From: Bacteroides caecigallinarum
Lineage (GTDB): Bacteria > Bacteroidota > Bacteroidia > Bacteroidales > Bacteroidaceae
Assembly: GCF_021530995.1 (NCBI RefSeq)
Contig: NZ_JADYTF010000019.1
Span: 1-38,321, forward strand
Direction: 5' to 3'
DNA length: 38,321 bases
Positions 24,082-33,400 of this stretch are shown here, in pieces; the first letter of the stretch is position 1, and every line of letters starts with the position of its first letter. The position numbers and the translations under genes were made by a program. The notes beneath the pieces were generated by a model, which did not search any database, had not been told where the DNA came from, and saw nothing but the letters and a program-made list of their open reading frames with translations.

Positions 24082-24851
24082 TTTACTAATTTTATAAATT
24101 TAGATTCTGTACAAACGCTTAAATCCGTAGTTACAAACTTTCCATTGTAAAAAAGAGAAAAAATAGTGGCTGGTGTGGGAGAACTTTGTGCCTGTTCTCT
24201 CGTTTCCAGCTTGATTACTTTTAAAGGAATACTCTTTTCTTGTGCAAGAACACGTAACATTCCATTTACATAATAATCCGTGTATGGACAACGACTTGAA
24301 TAATAGGCAACCAGTCCTTGTTTATCGGTACATTCTCCGATTTTTGCGCAGTCATTAAAATATGGAACTACACCATTGTCACAAATATTCATCGCCAACA
24401 ATGAAAAGCCATTCGGAAGCCTTTCTATTTCTTCAAATCCGTGTTTCAATAACCATTTCGTATCGCTCATGAAATGGTTCTTTTTTGTACCCACAACAGT
24501 GACTAATCCATTCTTCTGTTGCTTTTTAGCATCTTCAATTACAGATTGAAGCAAATTATATCCATGCCCTTGCCCTTTATACTGCCCTGAAACCCAAAAA
24601 CAATTAATCATTAAATAATTGGGAGCAGTAACCGGAAGCCACGCATATTCAGCAGGAACATATTCTATAAAAACTTTGGCTCGTGCATCAAGCCGCCTGA
24701 AAACATAGCCATTGGCAAATTCTTTCGTTAGCCATTCTTTTTTCAACTCATACCCCGCCAAGCATTTTTTGTCAGAGAATGCGCAACAGATATGGTCTTT
24801 ATCTATATTATTTTCTGTCAGCGTTATATATTTAGGTAAATTATTTTCCAT
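24078..24851 (-). CDS. GNAT acetyltransferase with C-terminal YoaP-like domain
   Basis: Protein of 257 aa. Residues 1-150 form a GNAT domain with the acetyl-CoA loop region 'VSGQYKGQGHGYNLLQSVIEDAKKQ'. The C-terminal 100 residues look like the YoaP domain, including 'LVAYYSSRCPYTDYYVNG' with a thioredoxin-like Cys position. Such proteins are annotated as N-acetyltransferases of unknown substrate. It lies 8 bases after an AraC/GyrI-like regulator gene and overlaps rteC by 4 bases. The substrate cannot be deduced; a role in drug or metabolite modification is only suggested by the regulator partner. Confidence 0.82.
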   Translation of the reverse strand: MENNLPKYITLTENNIDKDHICCAFSDKKCLAGYELKKEWLTKEFANGYVFRRLDARAKVFIEYVPAEYAWLPVTAPNYLMINCFWVSGQYKGQGHGYNLLQSVIEDAKKQQKNGLVTVVGTKKNHFMSDTKWLLKHGFEEIERLPNGFSLLAMNICDNGVVPYFNDCAKIGECTDKQGLVAYYSSRCPYTDYYVNGMLRVLAQEKSIPLKVIKLETREQAQSSPTPATIFSLFYNGKFVTTDLSVCTESKFIKLVK

Positions 24852-24859
24852 GATTCTAT

Positions 24860-25699
24860 TTATTTTATAGGTATGTAGATTTTTGTAATGTTATCATTTC
24901 TATTTTCTTTTGAATAATTGATATATTCCTCAAAAGACATCCCATGACGAAGTGAATATTCTTGACTTACGTTAATGATGTTATACCAGTCCTGCAAATC
25001 AGTATAATATCCCTGCAACGTATAGACCGCATATTTACCCTGTGGTAGCCGGATTGTACCAAATTCGCAAGTGGGTATAATTTCTTTTTGCACTGATGCA
25101 CAGGCATAGAAACGACATTGATTAGATTTTGTTACATTAGGGTCGTCAAAACTTAACCCGATAAAGCGTGTGTCGGATGTAAGTAAGTCATTTTTCTTTA
25201 AGAAATGTATCAATTTACTCCACGCTGTTTCATAAGGCTCTTCCTCTCCATACTTGCCCCATATACGGATATATACTAAATCTAATCCCTCAAAATCATA
25301 AGCATCAGAATATAAGTCATACTGCTTTCCATCATGTACAAACTCTTTTAATCGCTTCTTTAATTTACTGATATAGGCTTTTGGAGAAACACCGAATTGT
25401 TTCTTAAATGCTTTGGAGAATGATTGTGGATTGTCGTAGCCGACTAACCCAGCCAAATTCTGTAAACTCATATCTTCAATTTGCATATATAGTACGGCTC
25501 GTTCTACACGTTGCCTTGCCACATAAGTATATAATGGTTCTTTCAGAGCAGAACTCATCATCCGAAGTAATTGCCGTTGAGACATATTTACTATATCGGC
25601 TATTACATTCAACTGTAATGGCTGATGCAAATTGGAATTTATGTAATCAATTACTTGATTGACCTTCTGTTTATATATATTTTCGGTGCTATTTTTCAT
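24860..25699 (-). CDS. AraC-type regulator with GyrI-like ligand-binding domain
   Basis: Protein of 279 aa. Two helix-turn-helix units occupy residues about 12-112 ('LNVIADIVNMSQRQLLRMM', 'LQNLAGLVGYDNPQSFSKAFKKQFGVSPKAY'). From about 120 on there is a GyrI/SOUL-type small-molecule-binding domain ('LVYIRIWGKYGEEEPYETAWSKLIHFL', 'GTIRLPQGKYAVYTLQGYYTDLQDWYN'). This N-terminal HTH plus GyrI layout is that of Rob/SoxS-like drug-sensing activators. It heads the operon with the GNAT gene and rteC, which makes it a candidate sensor for ICE excision. Confidence 0.88.
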   Translation of the reverse strand: MKNSTENIYKQKVNQVIDYINSNLHQPLQLNVIADIVNMSQRQLLRMMSSALKEPLYTYVARQRVERAVLYMQIEDMSLQNLAGLVGYDNPQSFSKAFKKQFGVSPKAYISKLKKRLKEFVHDGKQYDLYSDAYDFEGLDLVYIRIWGKYGEEEPYETAWSKLIHFLKKNDLLTSDTRFIGLSFDDPNVTKSNQCRFYACASVQKEIIPTCEFGTIRLPQGKYAVYTLQGYYTDLQDWYNIINVSQEYSLRHGMSFEEYINYSKENRNDNITKIYIPIK

Positions 25700-25796
25700 C
25701 TATAACAATATAATTTGCAAAATTATAGAGTTTTCATAGATATATGATTGTCCAATCTCGCCAATTTTACCTTTTATTTTCCAAAGTTGTTTTCAA

Positions 25797-26435
25797 CTAT
25801 ATTTTCATTTGGTTGATTTCTTTCTGAACCCCATCTAAAAAGCGGGAAGCGTGCGCCCCGTCCATTTGCGTGTGGTGGAACTGGAAAGAAACGGTGAGCG
25901 TCGTTTTCATCAGGCGACGTTTGTATTTGCCCCAAATAAGAAACGGATTATTAAAAATGCCGCTATACATCCCGACAGCCCCGTCTATTTCATATTGTGC
26001 CAAGGCGGAAGTTCCGATAACCATGCTTTCCGTCAAGTCGTGATTGACGCAACTTTCAGCCACTTGTTTGGTTAGTTGCAGATAGTGTTGATTAAATAAA
26101 GATAAATCATCACAGAAAGGAACATCACACGAACTTACCTCGCCCTTTCTGTTGGCGACAATGGTGTTTACTGCAATGGTATCGTACTGCATCAGTTTGT
26201 CGTTTACGGGCAGCAGATAAAATTCTTTCACGCTCCTTGCGGCTTTGCCGATGCACCAGCACATCAACATATTAAACTTCATGCCCGATTTCCGACTGAT
26301 TTTCACAAGGCGTGACACGTTGAGTGTCTTAAAGAACGTCACCATTGGCATGGGTGCGTTCATCCACATTTCAAAGGCGTATGCCCGGCTGGTTTCTTGG
26401 GGATTTACTTCTTTCATACTTAATGCTATTTTCAT
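25797..26435 (-). CDS. CatA-like O-acetyltransferase
   Basis: Protein of 212 aa with the chloramphenicol acetyltransferase fold. The active-site motif is 'FHHTQMDGAHASRFL', with the catalytic His at 188 and the HHxxxDG pattern; 'LPVNDKLMQYDTIAVNTIVANRKGEVSSC' resembles the CAT central sheet. Length is near the normal 210-220. Known CAT enzymes transfer acetyl from acetyl-CoA to chloramphenicol, but this branch is divergent (QM in place of AV/VC) and no resistance should be assumed. It is a single gene between two AraC regulators, 62 bases from the downstream-facing second one. Confidence 0.85.
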   Translation of the reverse strand: MKIALSMKEVNPQETSRAYAFEMWMNAPMPMVTFFKTLNVSRLVKISRKSGMKFNMLMCWCIGKAARSVKEFYLLPVNDKLMQYDTIAVNTIVANRKGEVSSCDVPFCDDLSLFNQHYLQLTKQVAESCVNHDLTESMVIGTSALAQYEIDGAVGMYSGIFNNPFLIWGKYKRRLMKTTLTVSFQFHHTQMDGAHASRFLDGVQKEINQMKI

Positions 26436-26497
26436 TTAATGAATCAGACGGCAAAAGTAGGAGAAGCGTTTGACCCCGGATAGAACAAACGGGACAT

Positions 26498-27319
26498 TTA
26501 TACGGGATTGGTGAACAAATCGGAATATGGATTTGACACTTTCAGCAAAGACATGGGCGTATATCCGCAGAACTTCTTGAACTCCCGGATAAAGTGCGAC
26601 TGGTCGGCATAACCGCTGACGTATGCTATTTGTGCCTGATTGATTTCTTTGCCCGCTTGATGCTGCATCTGCGCCAAAGCCTTTTGGAAGCGGACGATAC
26701 GGGTATATTCTTTGGGATTGATGCCTACAAATGAATGAAACAACCGCTCAAACTGTTTTTTACTTAGGCAGGCAATAGAAGATAATTCGTTTACAGAGAT
26801 TTGCGGAGTGATATATATTCGCTGTATGGCGGTGTCTATCCTTTCAATTCTGTATGTGGTATCAGTCAAATTATCGGCAATTTGTGACACCAGCCATTTT
26901 TCTATATAGCTTATGCAAATAGAATTATTCTCACAGTTGAATATTCGTGCAGCCAGTTCATTCAAACTCTTGTTTTCAAGACTGTAACCGGACACTTCTT
27001 GATTGTAAAAGAGTGAAGTCGGTATGTTCAGAAACATACTCATAGCGTGAGGGTGGAATACAACCACTATCATTTCTATATTTCCGTCTGCATATAGGTG
27101 TGACGAGAAATTAACTTGTCCGCTGACAGTCAATTTGTCTTGTGTAACATTCAGTTCAGGGATATATAACGGTGCTTGTTTATGGAAAATGATTTGAGGG
27201 CAACCGATAGGATAAGTAAAGGCATCCAGCGGTCGATTGCTTTTGAATACCCAATAATATCTTATATAAGGTTGCAGCAACTTACATGGCTTGTAAAATT
27301 TGAGTTCCTCTTGAATCAT
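26498..27319 (-). CDS. AraC-family regulator (DUF6597-type N-terminal domain)
   Basis: Protein of 273 aa. The N-terminal 150 residues ('YKPCKLLQPYIRYYWVFKSNRPLDAFTYPIGCPQIIFH') match the sensor-like domain common in Bacteroidetes AraC proteins. The C-terminal 100 carry two HTH motifs ('VNELSSIACLSKKQFERLFHSFVGINPKEYTRIVRFQKAL', 'QIAYVSGYADQSHFIREFKKFCGYTP'). It probably regulates the CatA-like gene directly downstream (62 bases) and is the last gene before the element end. Effector unknown. Confidence 0.88.
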   Translation of the reverse strand: MIQEELKFYKPCKLLQPYIRYYWVFKSNRPLDAFTYPIGCPQIIFHKQAPLYIPELNVTQDKLTVSGQVNFSSHLYADGNIEMIVVVFHPHAMSMFLNIPTSLFYNQEVSGYSLENKSLNELAARIFNCENNSICISYIEKWLVSQIADNLTDTTYRIERIDTAIQRIYITPQISVNELSSIACLSKKQFERLFHSFVGINPKEYTRIVRFQKALAQMQHQAGKEINQAQIAYVSGYADQSHFIREFKKFCGYTPMSLLKVSNPYSDLFTNPV

Positions 27320-27369
27320 TTTACAAATGTACTTATTTTAGTAGTATCTTGTTTATTACAGGGTAGTTT

Positions 27370-27420
27370 TTAGTGCAAGGTGCAAGTATATATCTATATA
27401 TAGCTTGCACCTTGCACTAA
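27370..27420. repeat. Perfect 17-bp-arm palindrome made of four GTGCAAG heptamers
   Basis: TTAGTGCAAGGTGCAAG (27370-27386) and its exact complement at 27404-27420 flank a TATATATCTATATATA centre that can extend the stem. Each arm contains two tandem GTGCAAG units. There is no T run after either side, so it is not an intrinsic terminator. It lies 200 bases inside the att core, between the AraC gene and the element end, as expected for arm-type integrase or excisionase sites or an AraC operator. Confidence 0.75.
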
Positions 27421-27444
27421 CCGCAGAATATTTATTTTCAATGA

Positions 27445-27476
27445 TTTGCATATATCAAAAGAAAGCCGTATCTTTG
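27445..27476 (+). promoter_or_regulatory. Consensus Bacteroides promoter facing outward across the att site
   Basis: TTTG (27445-27448), 20-base spacer, TATCTTTG (27469-27476). This matches the TTTG / 19-21 / TAnnTTTG consensus exactly. It reads right, toward the att core, with no ORF of note before the terminator at 27633-27668. The predicted transcript is about 190 bases. Confidence 0.7.
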
Positions 27477-27616
27477 AACGGTAGTTTTAGGCAGACAACG
27501 AACAGCCAAAAGGTGACAGAAAAGCGTTATTCTTGTAACCTAAGTTGTACCCCCTAAGGCTTTGACATATTGATAAGAAATTGAATTTCAAGGATATTGG
27601 GGAGTAGGTTCATAAC

Positions 27617-27629
27617 CCTGTCTCTCCGC
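27617..27629 (+). other. attR-type core: 3' end of a tRNA-Ser gene (CCTGTCTCTCCGC)
   Basis: CCTGTCTCTCCGC equals the 3' acceptor strand (TCTCTCC), discriminator G and part of the T-stem of Bacteroides tRNA-Ser. As I recall, it is the 13-bp core used by the mobilisable element NBU2. The bases to the left (GTAGGTTCATAA) cannot form the tRNA T-arm with it, so only the 3' tip is present. That is expected at the end of an element that integrated into the tRNA and left the intact copy at its other end. The right-hand neighbour is a terminator of the kind that follows tRNA genes. Confidence 0.65.
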
Positions 27630-27632
27630 ATG

Positions 27633-27668
27633 AAAATCCGTTAAGCTATTGCTTGACGGATTTTTTTT
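27633..27668 (+). terminator. Intrinsic terminator just outside the att core
   Basis: AAAATCCGTTAAGC (27633-27646) pairs with GCTTGACGGATTTT (27651-27664) with one T-G pair, 4-base loop, then further T. Probably the original terminator of the chromosomal tRNA-Ser gene. Confidence 0.88.
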
Positions 27669-27739
27669 GTATATGCTATACTTATTTATTGAGATAGTCA
27701 TATCAAATAAAAAAATAGAAAACACACATTTCTGCCATT

Positions 27740-27777
27740 GTTGGGTAACTATTTTTTTGTATAGTAAGTTACCCAAC
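27740..27777. repeat. 11-bp-arm inverted repeat outside the att core
   Basis: GTTGGGTAACT (27740-27750) and AGTTACCCAAC (27767-27777) flank a T-rich loop. It lies between the att core and the tlpA-like gene, about 94 bases behind that gene's stop. No T run follows on the minus strand, so its role as terminator is doubtful. The rest of 27669-27870 shows nothing. Confidence 0.6.
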
Positions 27778-27870
27778 TAGAAACAGTGGATTATAATTAA
27801 AATGTGGTGATATTGTTCCAGAATTAAGATTGTTTAATTTGTCTTGTTCAAAAAGGTTTCCTTCTAAATT

Positions 27871-29043
27871 TTATTGAAGAAGTTCTTTTAACCTATTGGC
27901 GAGTTCTTCTCCTAAAATGTTTTCTCCTATCATTACACCTTCTGAATCAATCAAGTATGTAGTCGGTACAAATCTTACCTTATAAAGGCTGGCTACACCT
28001 GTTTCGTCTAAAAAGTTAGGCCAAGCAAGTTGTTCTTCTTTTAAAGCCTTTTCCCATTCTTCTTTTTTCTTGTCGATGGAAATACTGACAATTTCGAATC
28101 CTTTTTCGCTATATTGAGCATATAGTTTTTTTAGATTAGGTATTTCCTTTCGACAAGGATTGCACCAGGATGCCCAAAAATCAATTAGTAAATATTTCTT
28201 TCCTTGACGCAAATTAGAAAGTGTAATATCATTTCCGTTTCTGTCTTTAACGGTAAATTCAGGGACTTTGGTTCCTTCTTTTCCGGCTGGATAGAGCTCT
28301 TCTTTTACCTTTAGTCCGTAGTATGATTGCTTGGCTGATGGAGAAAGTGCTTCATACCATGGCTTCATATCTTCACTTAGATAACTCGTAAATGATATCA
28401 TCATTAAAGGTCCCCAAAATGAGTCTTTATTAGCCATTACTGTCTGATAATATATAGAATCTACTATGTTTAAGAATTTCTTGTCAGCCGACATTCTGGC
28501 TTTTCCTCTTTCGCTTTGTTGTAGCTCCTTAATTTTGTTCTGGTCCTTCTGCTGGTATGCTTTCATCATCATGCTATCGTAATCTGCAAACTTGCGTGCA
28601 TTATCAGCATACAGTGAATCCAAATAAGTACGGGCAGACAATAACGAATCATACTTTGTGCTGAGTGGCGAACCGCTAACCGATAAATCAGAAAGATTGT
28701 AAGATAGGTTACCGTTTGTTTCTCGTTCAGTTACAGCTCCACTTATTTCTATTGGTGTGTTTTCCAATATAAGGCTACGCCATCCGTAGGCATCTTTCAC
28801 TATCAGGCGCACAGCCCTTGGTTCTTCCACTTTTCCTTGAAATATAAACTGTCCATTGGTTACTGTTGTGTCTGCCATTGGGGCTTCGTTGTCGTGGCTC
28901 ACTGGTACCAGTTGTACATGTGTTCCATCAGGTAATCCTTCAACACTTCCTTTCAATACATATCCATTGGTTACAGGCTGACCTGTACATGCCATCATGG
29001 CCAAACTTAAAAAGGCCATCCAAGAGAGATTTTTCTTTTTCAT
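27871..29043 (-). CDS. TlpA-type thiol-disulfide lipoprotein with DUF4369 domain
   Basis: Protein of 390 aa with a lipoprotein signal (lipobox LAMMAC, Cys19), an N-terminal DUF4369-like beta domain (about 27-115: 'GYVLKGSVEGLPDGTHVQL'), a helical linker rich in Gln/Lys (150-240), and a C-terminal thioredoxin-like AhpC/TSA domain with CxxC 'FWASWCNPCRKE' (Cys294, Cys297) and 'VRFVPTTYLID'. It is probably an outer-membrane- or inner-membrane-anchored periplasmic redox protein. It ends the SusC-SusD operon (9 bases after susD-like). Such genes often accompany SusCD pairs not devoted to polysaccharides. Substrate unknown. Confidence 0.88.
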   Translation of the reverse strand: MKKKNLSWMAFLSLAMMACTGQPVTNGYVLKGSVEGLPDGTHVQLVPVSHDNEAPMADTTVTNGQFIFQGKVEEPRAVRLIVKDAYGWRSLILENTPIEISGAVTERETNGNLSYNLSDLSVSGSPLSTKYDSLLSARTYLDSLYADNARKFADYDSMMMKAYQQKDQNKIKELQQSERGKARMSADKKFLNIVDSIYYQTVMANKDSFWGPLMMISFTSYLSEDMKPWYEALSPSAKQSYYGLKVKEELYPAGKEGTKVPEFTVKDRNGNDITLSNLRQGKKYLLIDFWASWCNPCRKEIPNLKKLYAQYSEKGFEIVSISIDKKKEEWEKALKEEQLAWPNFLDETGVASLYKVRFVPTTYLIDSEGVMIGENILGEELANRLKELLQ

Positions 29044-29052
29044 AACGTGGTT

Positions 29053-30477
29053 TTATTTAGATACATTCTGTTCAATTGTTCCGTTTCCAGGATTATTCAA
29101 AGCGCCGGCTGGGAAAGGCATAGTCCACAAATGTGAAGTCGGGCTTAGAGTATATTCTGTTCCATTGTAATTTTTTGTCATTGTACGTAAGTACTTTCCT
29201 TCGCTGTTAAAACGACGGGCATCTGCAAAAGGAACTATGGAGAATATCAACTCATTGTCTTTAGTGTTCCGAATTAAAGAAAGAGCTTCCTCAAGTGTAC
29301 TTGCAGTTGCAGGACGATACATCTCGGGGCGGATACGTGTAGCGCGTACTGCATTGAGCGTATTCATCGCTTCTGTAAAATCATTTTGCGTTGTTAGTCT
29401 TGCCTGACATTCGGCTTTGATGAGATATGCCTCGCATGTGGTTAGTCCTCCATGATTGAAGAAACCGGAAGTCAAAGCCGCATAATATGTGTCGTTATTA
29501 TCTACCTTAAGTTTCCAGCGTGAAAGGAATCTGGCATCTCCATCTTCAAAGCGTGCGGCTCTTTCTACAGGAATGTTATATTCATAGCTGTCGTAGTTTG
29601 ACTGTCCACCGTAGCGTAAATAATAGTTTTCCACGTAATCATATTGCATAGGGGTGGCGAGCTTGTCGTAGTTATCGGGGTCTTCAATAGCGATATGATG
29701 TTCTTCGTAAAAAGAATTCCAGTCATATAGCTGATTGTTCTGTTCCAAGGCCAAATTGGAATAGCGTAATGCTTCTTCATAATTCTGCATTTGCAGATAT
29801 ATCCTGGCAAGTAAAGCATAACCTGCCCCTAAATTAGGATGAATTGCTGTCATTGACTGAGCTGGTAATCCCATTTCAATGGCTTCTTTAATATCATTCA
29901 ACATGAAGTCATACAAATATTGAATAGAAACCTGTTTATAGGGTGCATCAATATTGGCACTTGTAATAAGGGGTACACTTAGCTTTTCTTCGGCAGTAGA
30001 GGCATCGTAGGTATCTGCATAATAGTTAGTCAGGACATCATAGCAAAGCGACCGTATCACTTTGGCGTATGCTATCACCTCGTTCCGTTCTGCGTCTGTA
30101 GCTTCAGTGGCTGTCGGAGCATTTTCTACAATCAGGTTACAGTTGGATATTGTCGCATATAGTGCATAATAAGTATCTTCATCTGAATTGTTCAGCATGA
30201 TACGGTCGGCAGACTCATCCCACATGTAGTTGGCCCGATTGAGGCTTGGTGAATTGACTTGTGCATTTTTCAGATAAACGTCGTTCAGCAGATACAAAGC
30301 GTTCAAAATAGGTGTACGGCCATTTGTGTACTGGTCTCGTAACAGTGCTTCGAAGTCAGCCAGTGTAGTTGGTATTTTGGAGCCTTTCGGCGGTATGTTC
30401 AAGTAATCGTTGCATGCACTGCATATAATGCATGTGAGTATAATCAAAAGATTTATAAATTTAGTCATAAATGTCAT
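29053..30477 (-). CDS. SusD/RagB-family outer-membrane lipoprotein
   Basis: Protein of 474 aa with a lipoprotein signal ('LLIILTCIICSACNDYLN', Cys in CSAC|N region) and the SusD fold: tetratricopeptide-like helices with 'AYAKVIRSLCYDVLTNYYADTY', 'LGAGYALLARIYLQMQNYEEALRYSNLAL' and a C-terminal region 'DARRFNSEGKYL...TMPFPAGALNNPGNGTIEQN'. It caps the SusC channel and binds the nutrient at the cell surface. It follows susC by 13 bases and precedes the TlpA-like gene. Start could be 30477 or the ATG at 30468. Ligand not predictable. Confidence 0.92.
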   Translation of the reverse strand: MTFMTKFINLLIILTCIICSACNDYLNIPPKGSKIPTTLADFEALLRDQYTNGRTPILNALYLLNDVYLKNAQVNSPSLNRANYMWDESADRIMLNNSDEDTYYALYATISNCNLIVENAPTATEATDAERNEVIAYAKVIRSLCYDVLTNYYADTYDASTAEEKLSVPLITSANIDAPYKQVSIQYLYDFMLNDIKEAIEMGLPAQSMTAIHPNLGAGYALLARIYLQMQNYEEALRYSNLALEQNNQLYDWNSFYEEHHIAIEDPDNYDKLATPMQYDYVENYYLRYGGQSNYDSYEYNIPVERAARFEDGDARFLSRWKLKVDNNDTYYAALTSGFFNHGGLTTCEAYLIKAECQARLTTQNDFTEAMNTLNAVRATRIRPEMYRPATASTLEEALSLIRNTKDNELIFSIVPFADARRFNSEGKYLRTMTKNYNGTEYTLSPTSHLWTMPFPAGALNNPGNGTIEQNVSK

Positions 30478-30490
30478 GCAATATAATTGG

Positions 30491-33400
30491 TTAGAAATTC
30501 AGGTAAACGCCACACAGGTAGTTAGGCTTGGTATATCCGCCAAGCAGATACTTGGCATTGCTGCTTTTGGCCACTGTAAACACATTCTCCATGCCCAGCA
30601 TGATACGTGCATTCTTCAGATATAGTTTATGACACCATTTTGAAGGAATGCGGTAGGTCAATGAAAGGTTTCTTAAACGCCAGTTTGTTGCATCAATTAC
30701 GTTTATAGAGGAGTTGGCATACATACTTTGGTAGTTATAGTTGTATAGTGGGCTTTCCGTAGATATATAGCGTGGTATATCAGTATGAGCTTCGTCACCA
30801 GGTTCACGCCAGCGATTTTCTATGTCTTTGCTGACTACTCCCATACCCGACGAAATAAATGCTGTGTTTGTGTTACGCATTTTATGTCCGCCTTCAAACA
30901 GAAACTGAGCAGCCAGTTCCCAGTTCTTCCAGCGTAGATTTGTACTGACAGAACCATTATATATTGGTACGGTAGTTCCCAGGTAAACGAGATCCTCAAT
31001 TTCCGAAGGAGTCATATCTGTATATAATTTTCCTTCTGCGTCATATACTTGCGGAGTTCCGGTCTCACTCAATCCTGCCCATTGATAGCCATAAATGGCA
31101 TTGTATGGATTTCCTACCCGTGGATATGCGGTAGGGTAATCAATTACCAGATATGCTACCGGAGCTTTCACATTTACATACGTTACTTTATTTTTGTTAT
31201 AACCTAATACACCGCTTACATTCCAGTTCCAGTCGTTGTGGCGAATAACATCTCCCGACAGCGTCAATTCAAAACCTTTATTTGTCATTTTTCCGTTATT
31301 GATGGAATATGTGCTATATCCCCATCCTTCAGTCGGTACGCCATTGGTATTGGCAAGAAGGTCAGTTCCTTTTTTATTGTAATATTCAATAGAACCGTTG
31401 AGGCGATTACCTAACAATGCAAAGTCTATTCCTACATTGAGAGTTGTAGTCTTTTCCCAACGTAAATTGGGATTCGGACGACTTGAAATAGTACCCTGAA
31501 TACCTCCTACCTGGTTGTTATTGTTATAATATGCTATCATGTAAGGAGCTGAGTTCTTTGCAATGTTACCGCCGATACCATAACTTGCACGAAGTTTTAG
31601 CATGTTTATCCATGCAACATTGAAGAATGCTTCACGATCAATATTCCAGCCAGCTCCTACCGACCAAATAGGTCTTTTCTGATATTTGGAACCGGTTGAG
31701 AACAGATTTGTTTTGTCCCAACGAATACTTCCACTTACCATGTACTTTCCGTCATAAGTATAGGCTGCATTGCTATAGACCGATACATAACGGTTTACAA
31801 GTTCACGAATGTAAGCAAATTTTTGTTGGCTAAAGGACGCATATCCCCATTGCCCATTGAAGTTGCTTAGTTGTCCGGCATTAATCATGCTGTAAGTCAG
31901 CAGTTGTGGATCATAATTGTAGAGTGTACGGTCGTTATATTCCATTTTGTTTTCTCGGGTTTCCGTACCCAGAATCATGGTTATATCATGTTTCCCGGCA
32001 ATTGTTTTGTTAAAATCCAACTGTTGACGGAAATTATAAGCATGTGTCGTATTTGCTGATGTAAAAAATACATTGCCATAAGGTAAGGCAAATGTGGAAG
32101 TACCGTCATTATTTGATGTAGAAAATGTATTTACCATGTTTCTCACCTCAAAAGAGTCTTTTCCTTTCAATTGCTCAGTTTTATATTCTGCATATTCATA
32201 CTGGAAGGACGCTGTGTATTTTAGCCAGTCGGTAAACTTGAAAGTGAGTCTGGCGAATGTACGGTTGCTGAAATCACGGCTTTTCGTCAGATTCATTCCG
32301 ATTTCATCCAGCGGTGTTATGTCCAGATTATATAAGCCGTTGTTGTGCAACAGATTCAGATTGTACAGACTGTAACGGTCTTCTTCTGTATTTGTATAAT
32401 ACGTACCGTCACTGTTCATCAGTCCGTCATAAGGCATATAAGTATAGCCCGGCGAAAAGAGATTAAATGATTGTGTGGTTCCTTTTCCATAATTCAGGTA
32501 AGTTCCTACATCCAGAGTAAGCCACGAAGTCATTTGTGTTGAGTTCTGCAAATTAATACCGATAGTGTTATTTTCTGAGAACTTATCCTCCAGCTGGTTT
32601 TGGCGATATGATACGGATGCGTTGAAAGTGTTTTTCTCTGTTCCTTTTCCGATGTTCAGGTTATATTGTTGAGAAAACGGATTGTGTTTGCCGTATTTTT
32701 CTATATCCTTGTAATAACGGTAACCTTGTGAAGCCAGTCCTTTCAGATTGCTTTCAAGTTGGTCTTGAGTGATATTCCCGGCATAATAGTTTAGTATATT
32801 ACGTATTCCCTGAGTTGAATATGACATGTTATCCAAAACTGTGTTAGCGTAGCTTCTTACATCACCTTCATGTAGTTGGGGGTTCTGTGCAGCCCATTCA
32901 CGTTCCAGTTCAATCATCGTAGCCGATCCTGCCAGATATTTATCAGCATACGTGTCATAAGGATTAACTGTCAGTGTAGCGGAAAATGATACATTAAGCT
33001 CATTTTTTTTTGCTCTTTTTGTTGTGATTACAACGACTCCATTTGCAGCGCGAGCTCCGTAAATAGAAGTAGCGGCAGCGTCTTTTAGTACAGTGATGCT
33101 CTCAATGTCTTCCATATTAAGATCTGGTACACTTTCTATCCAGTTACCATAACCATCGTTGGTCGTTTTCTCTACGGGGAAGCCGTCAATTACGTATAAT
33201 GGGGTAGTAAGTCCGTTCATTGAGGTAACTCCTCGGATTTTTCCGTCGCTGTATCCTGCAACACGGCCTTCGAGTATTGCTCCCATATTGCTAAGGCGTT
33301 GTGTCTCCAACTTTTTGGAGTCAACTTTTGAAAATGCTCCTGTTGCACGTTCTTTAGAAATGGTTTGATAACCTGTTACGACTACCTCATCAAGAAGTTC

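Noticed and set aside
25797-26435. Chloramphenicol resistance gene cat
   Set aside because: The fold and catalytic motif are present but the sequence is divergent from classical CAT; only a CatA-like acetyltransferase can be supported.
27370-27420. Terminator after the AraC gene
   Set aside because: The palindrome is upstream of that gene's start and lacks a T run on either strand.
1-27629. tetQ, ermF, rteA or rteB in the element
   Set aside because: None of their products is present in the window; absence beyond the left edge cannot be judged.
27600-27632. Complete tRNA-Ser gene
   Set aside because: Only the acceptor 3' strand and adjoining bases fit; no T-arm, anticodon arm or 5' acceptor strand can be built from the left-hand sequence.
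27588-27776. 62-aa minus-strand frame across the att core
   Set aside because: It spans the element-chromosome junction and a terminator, with no recognisable features.
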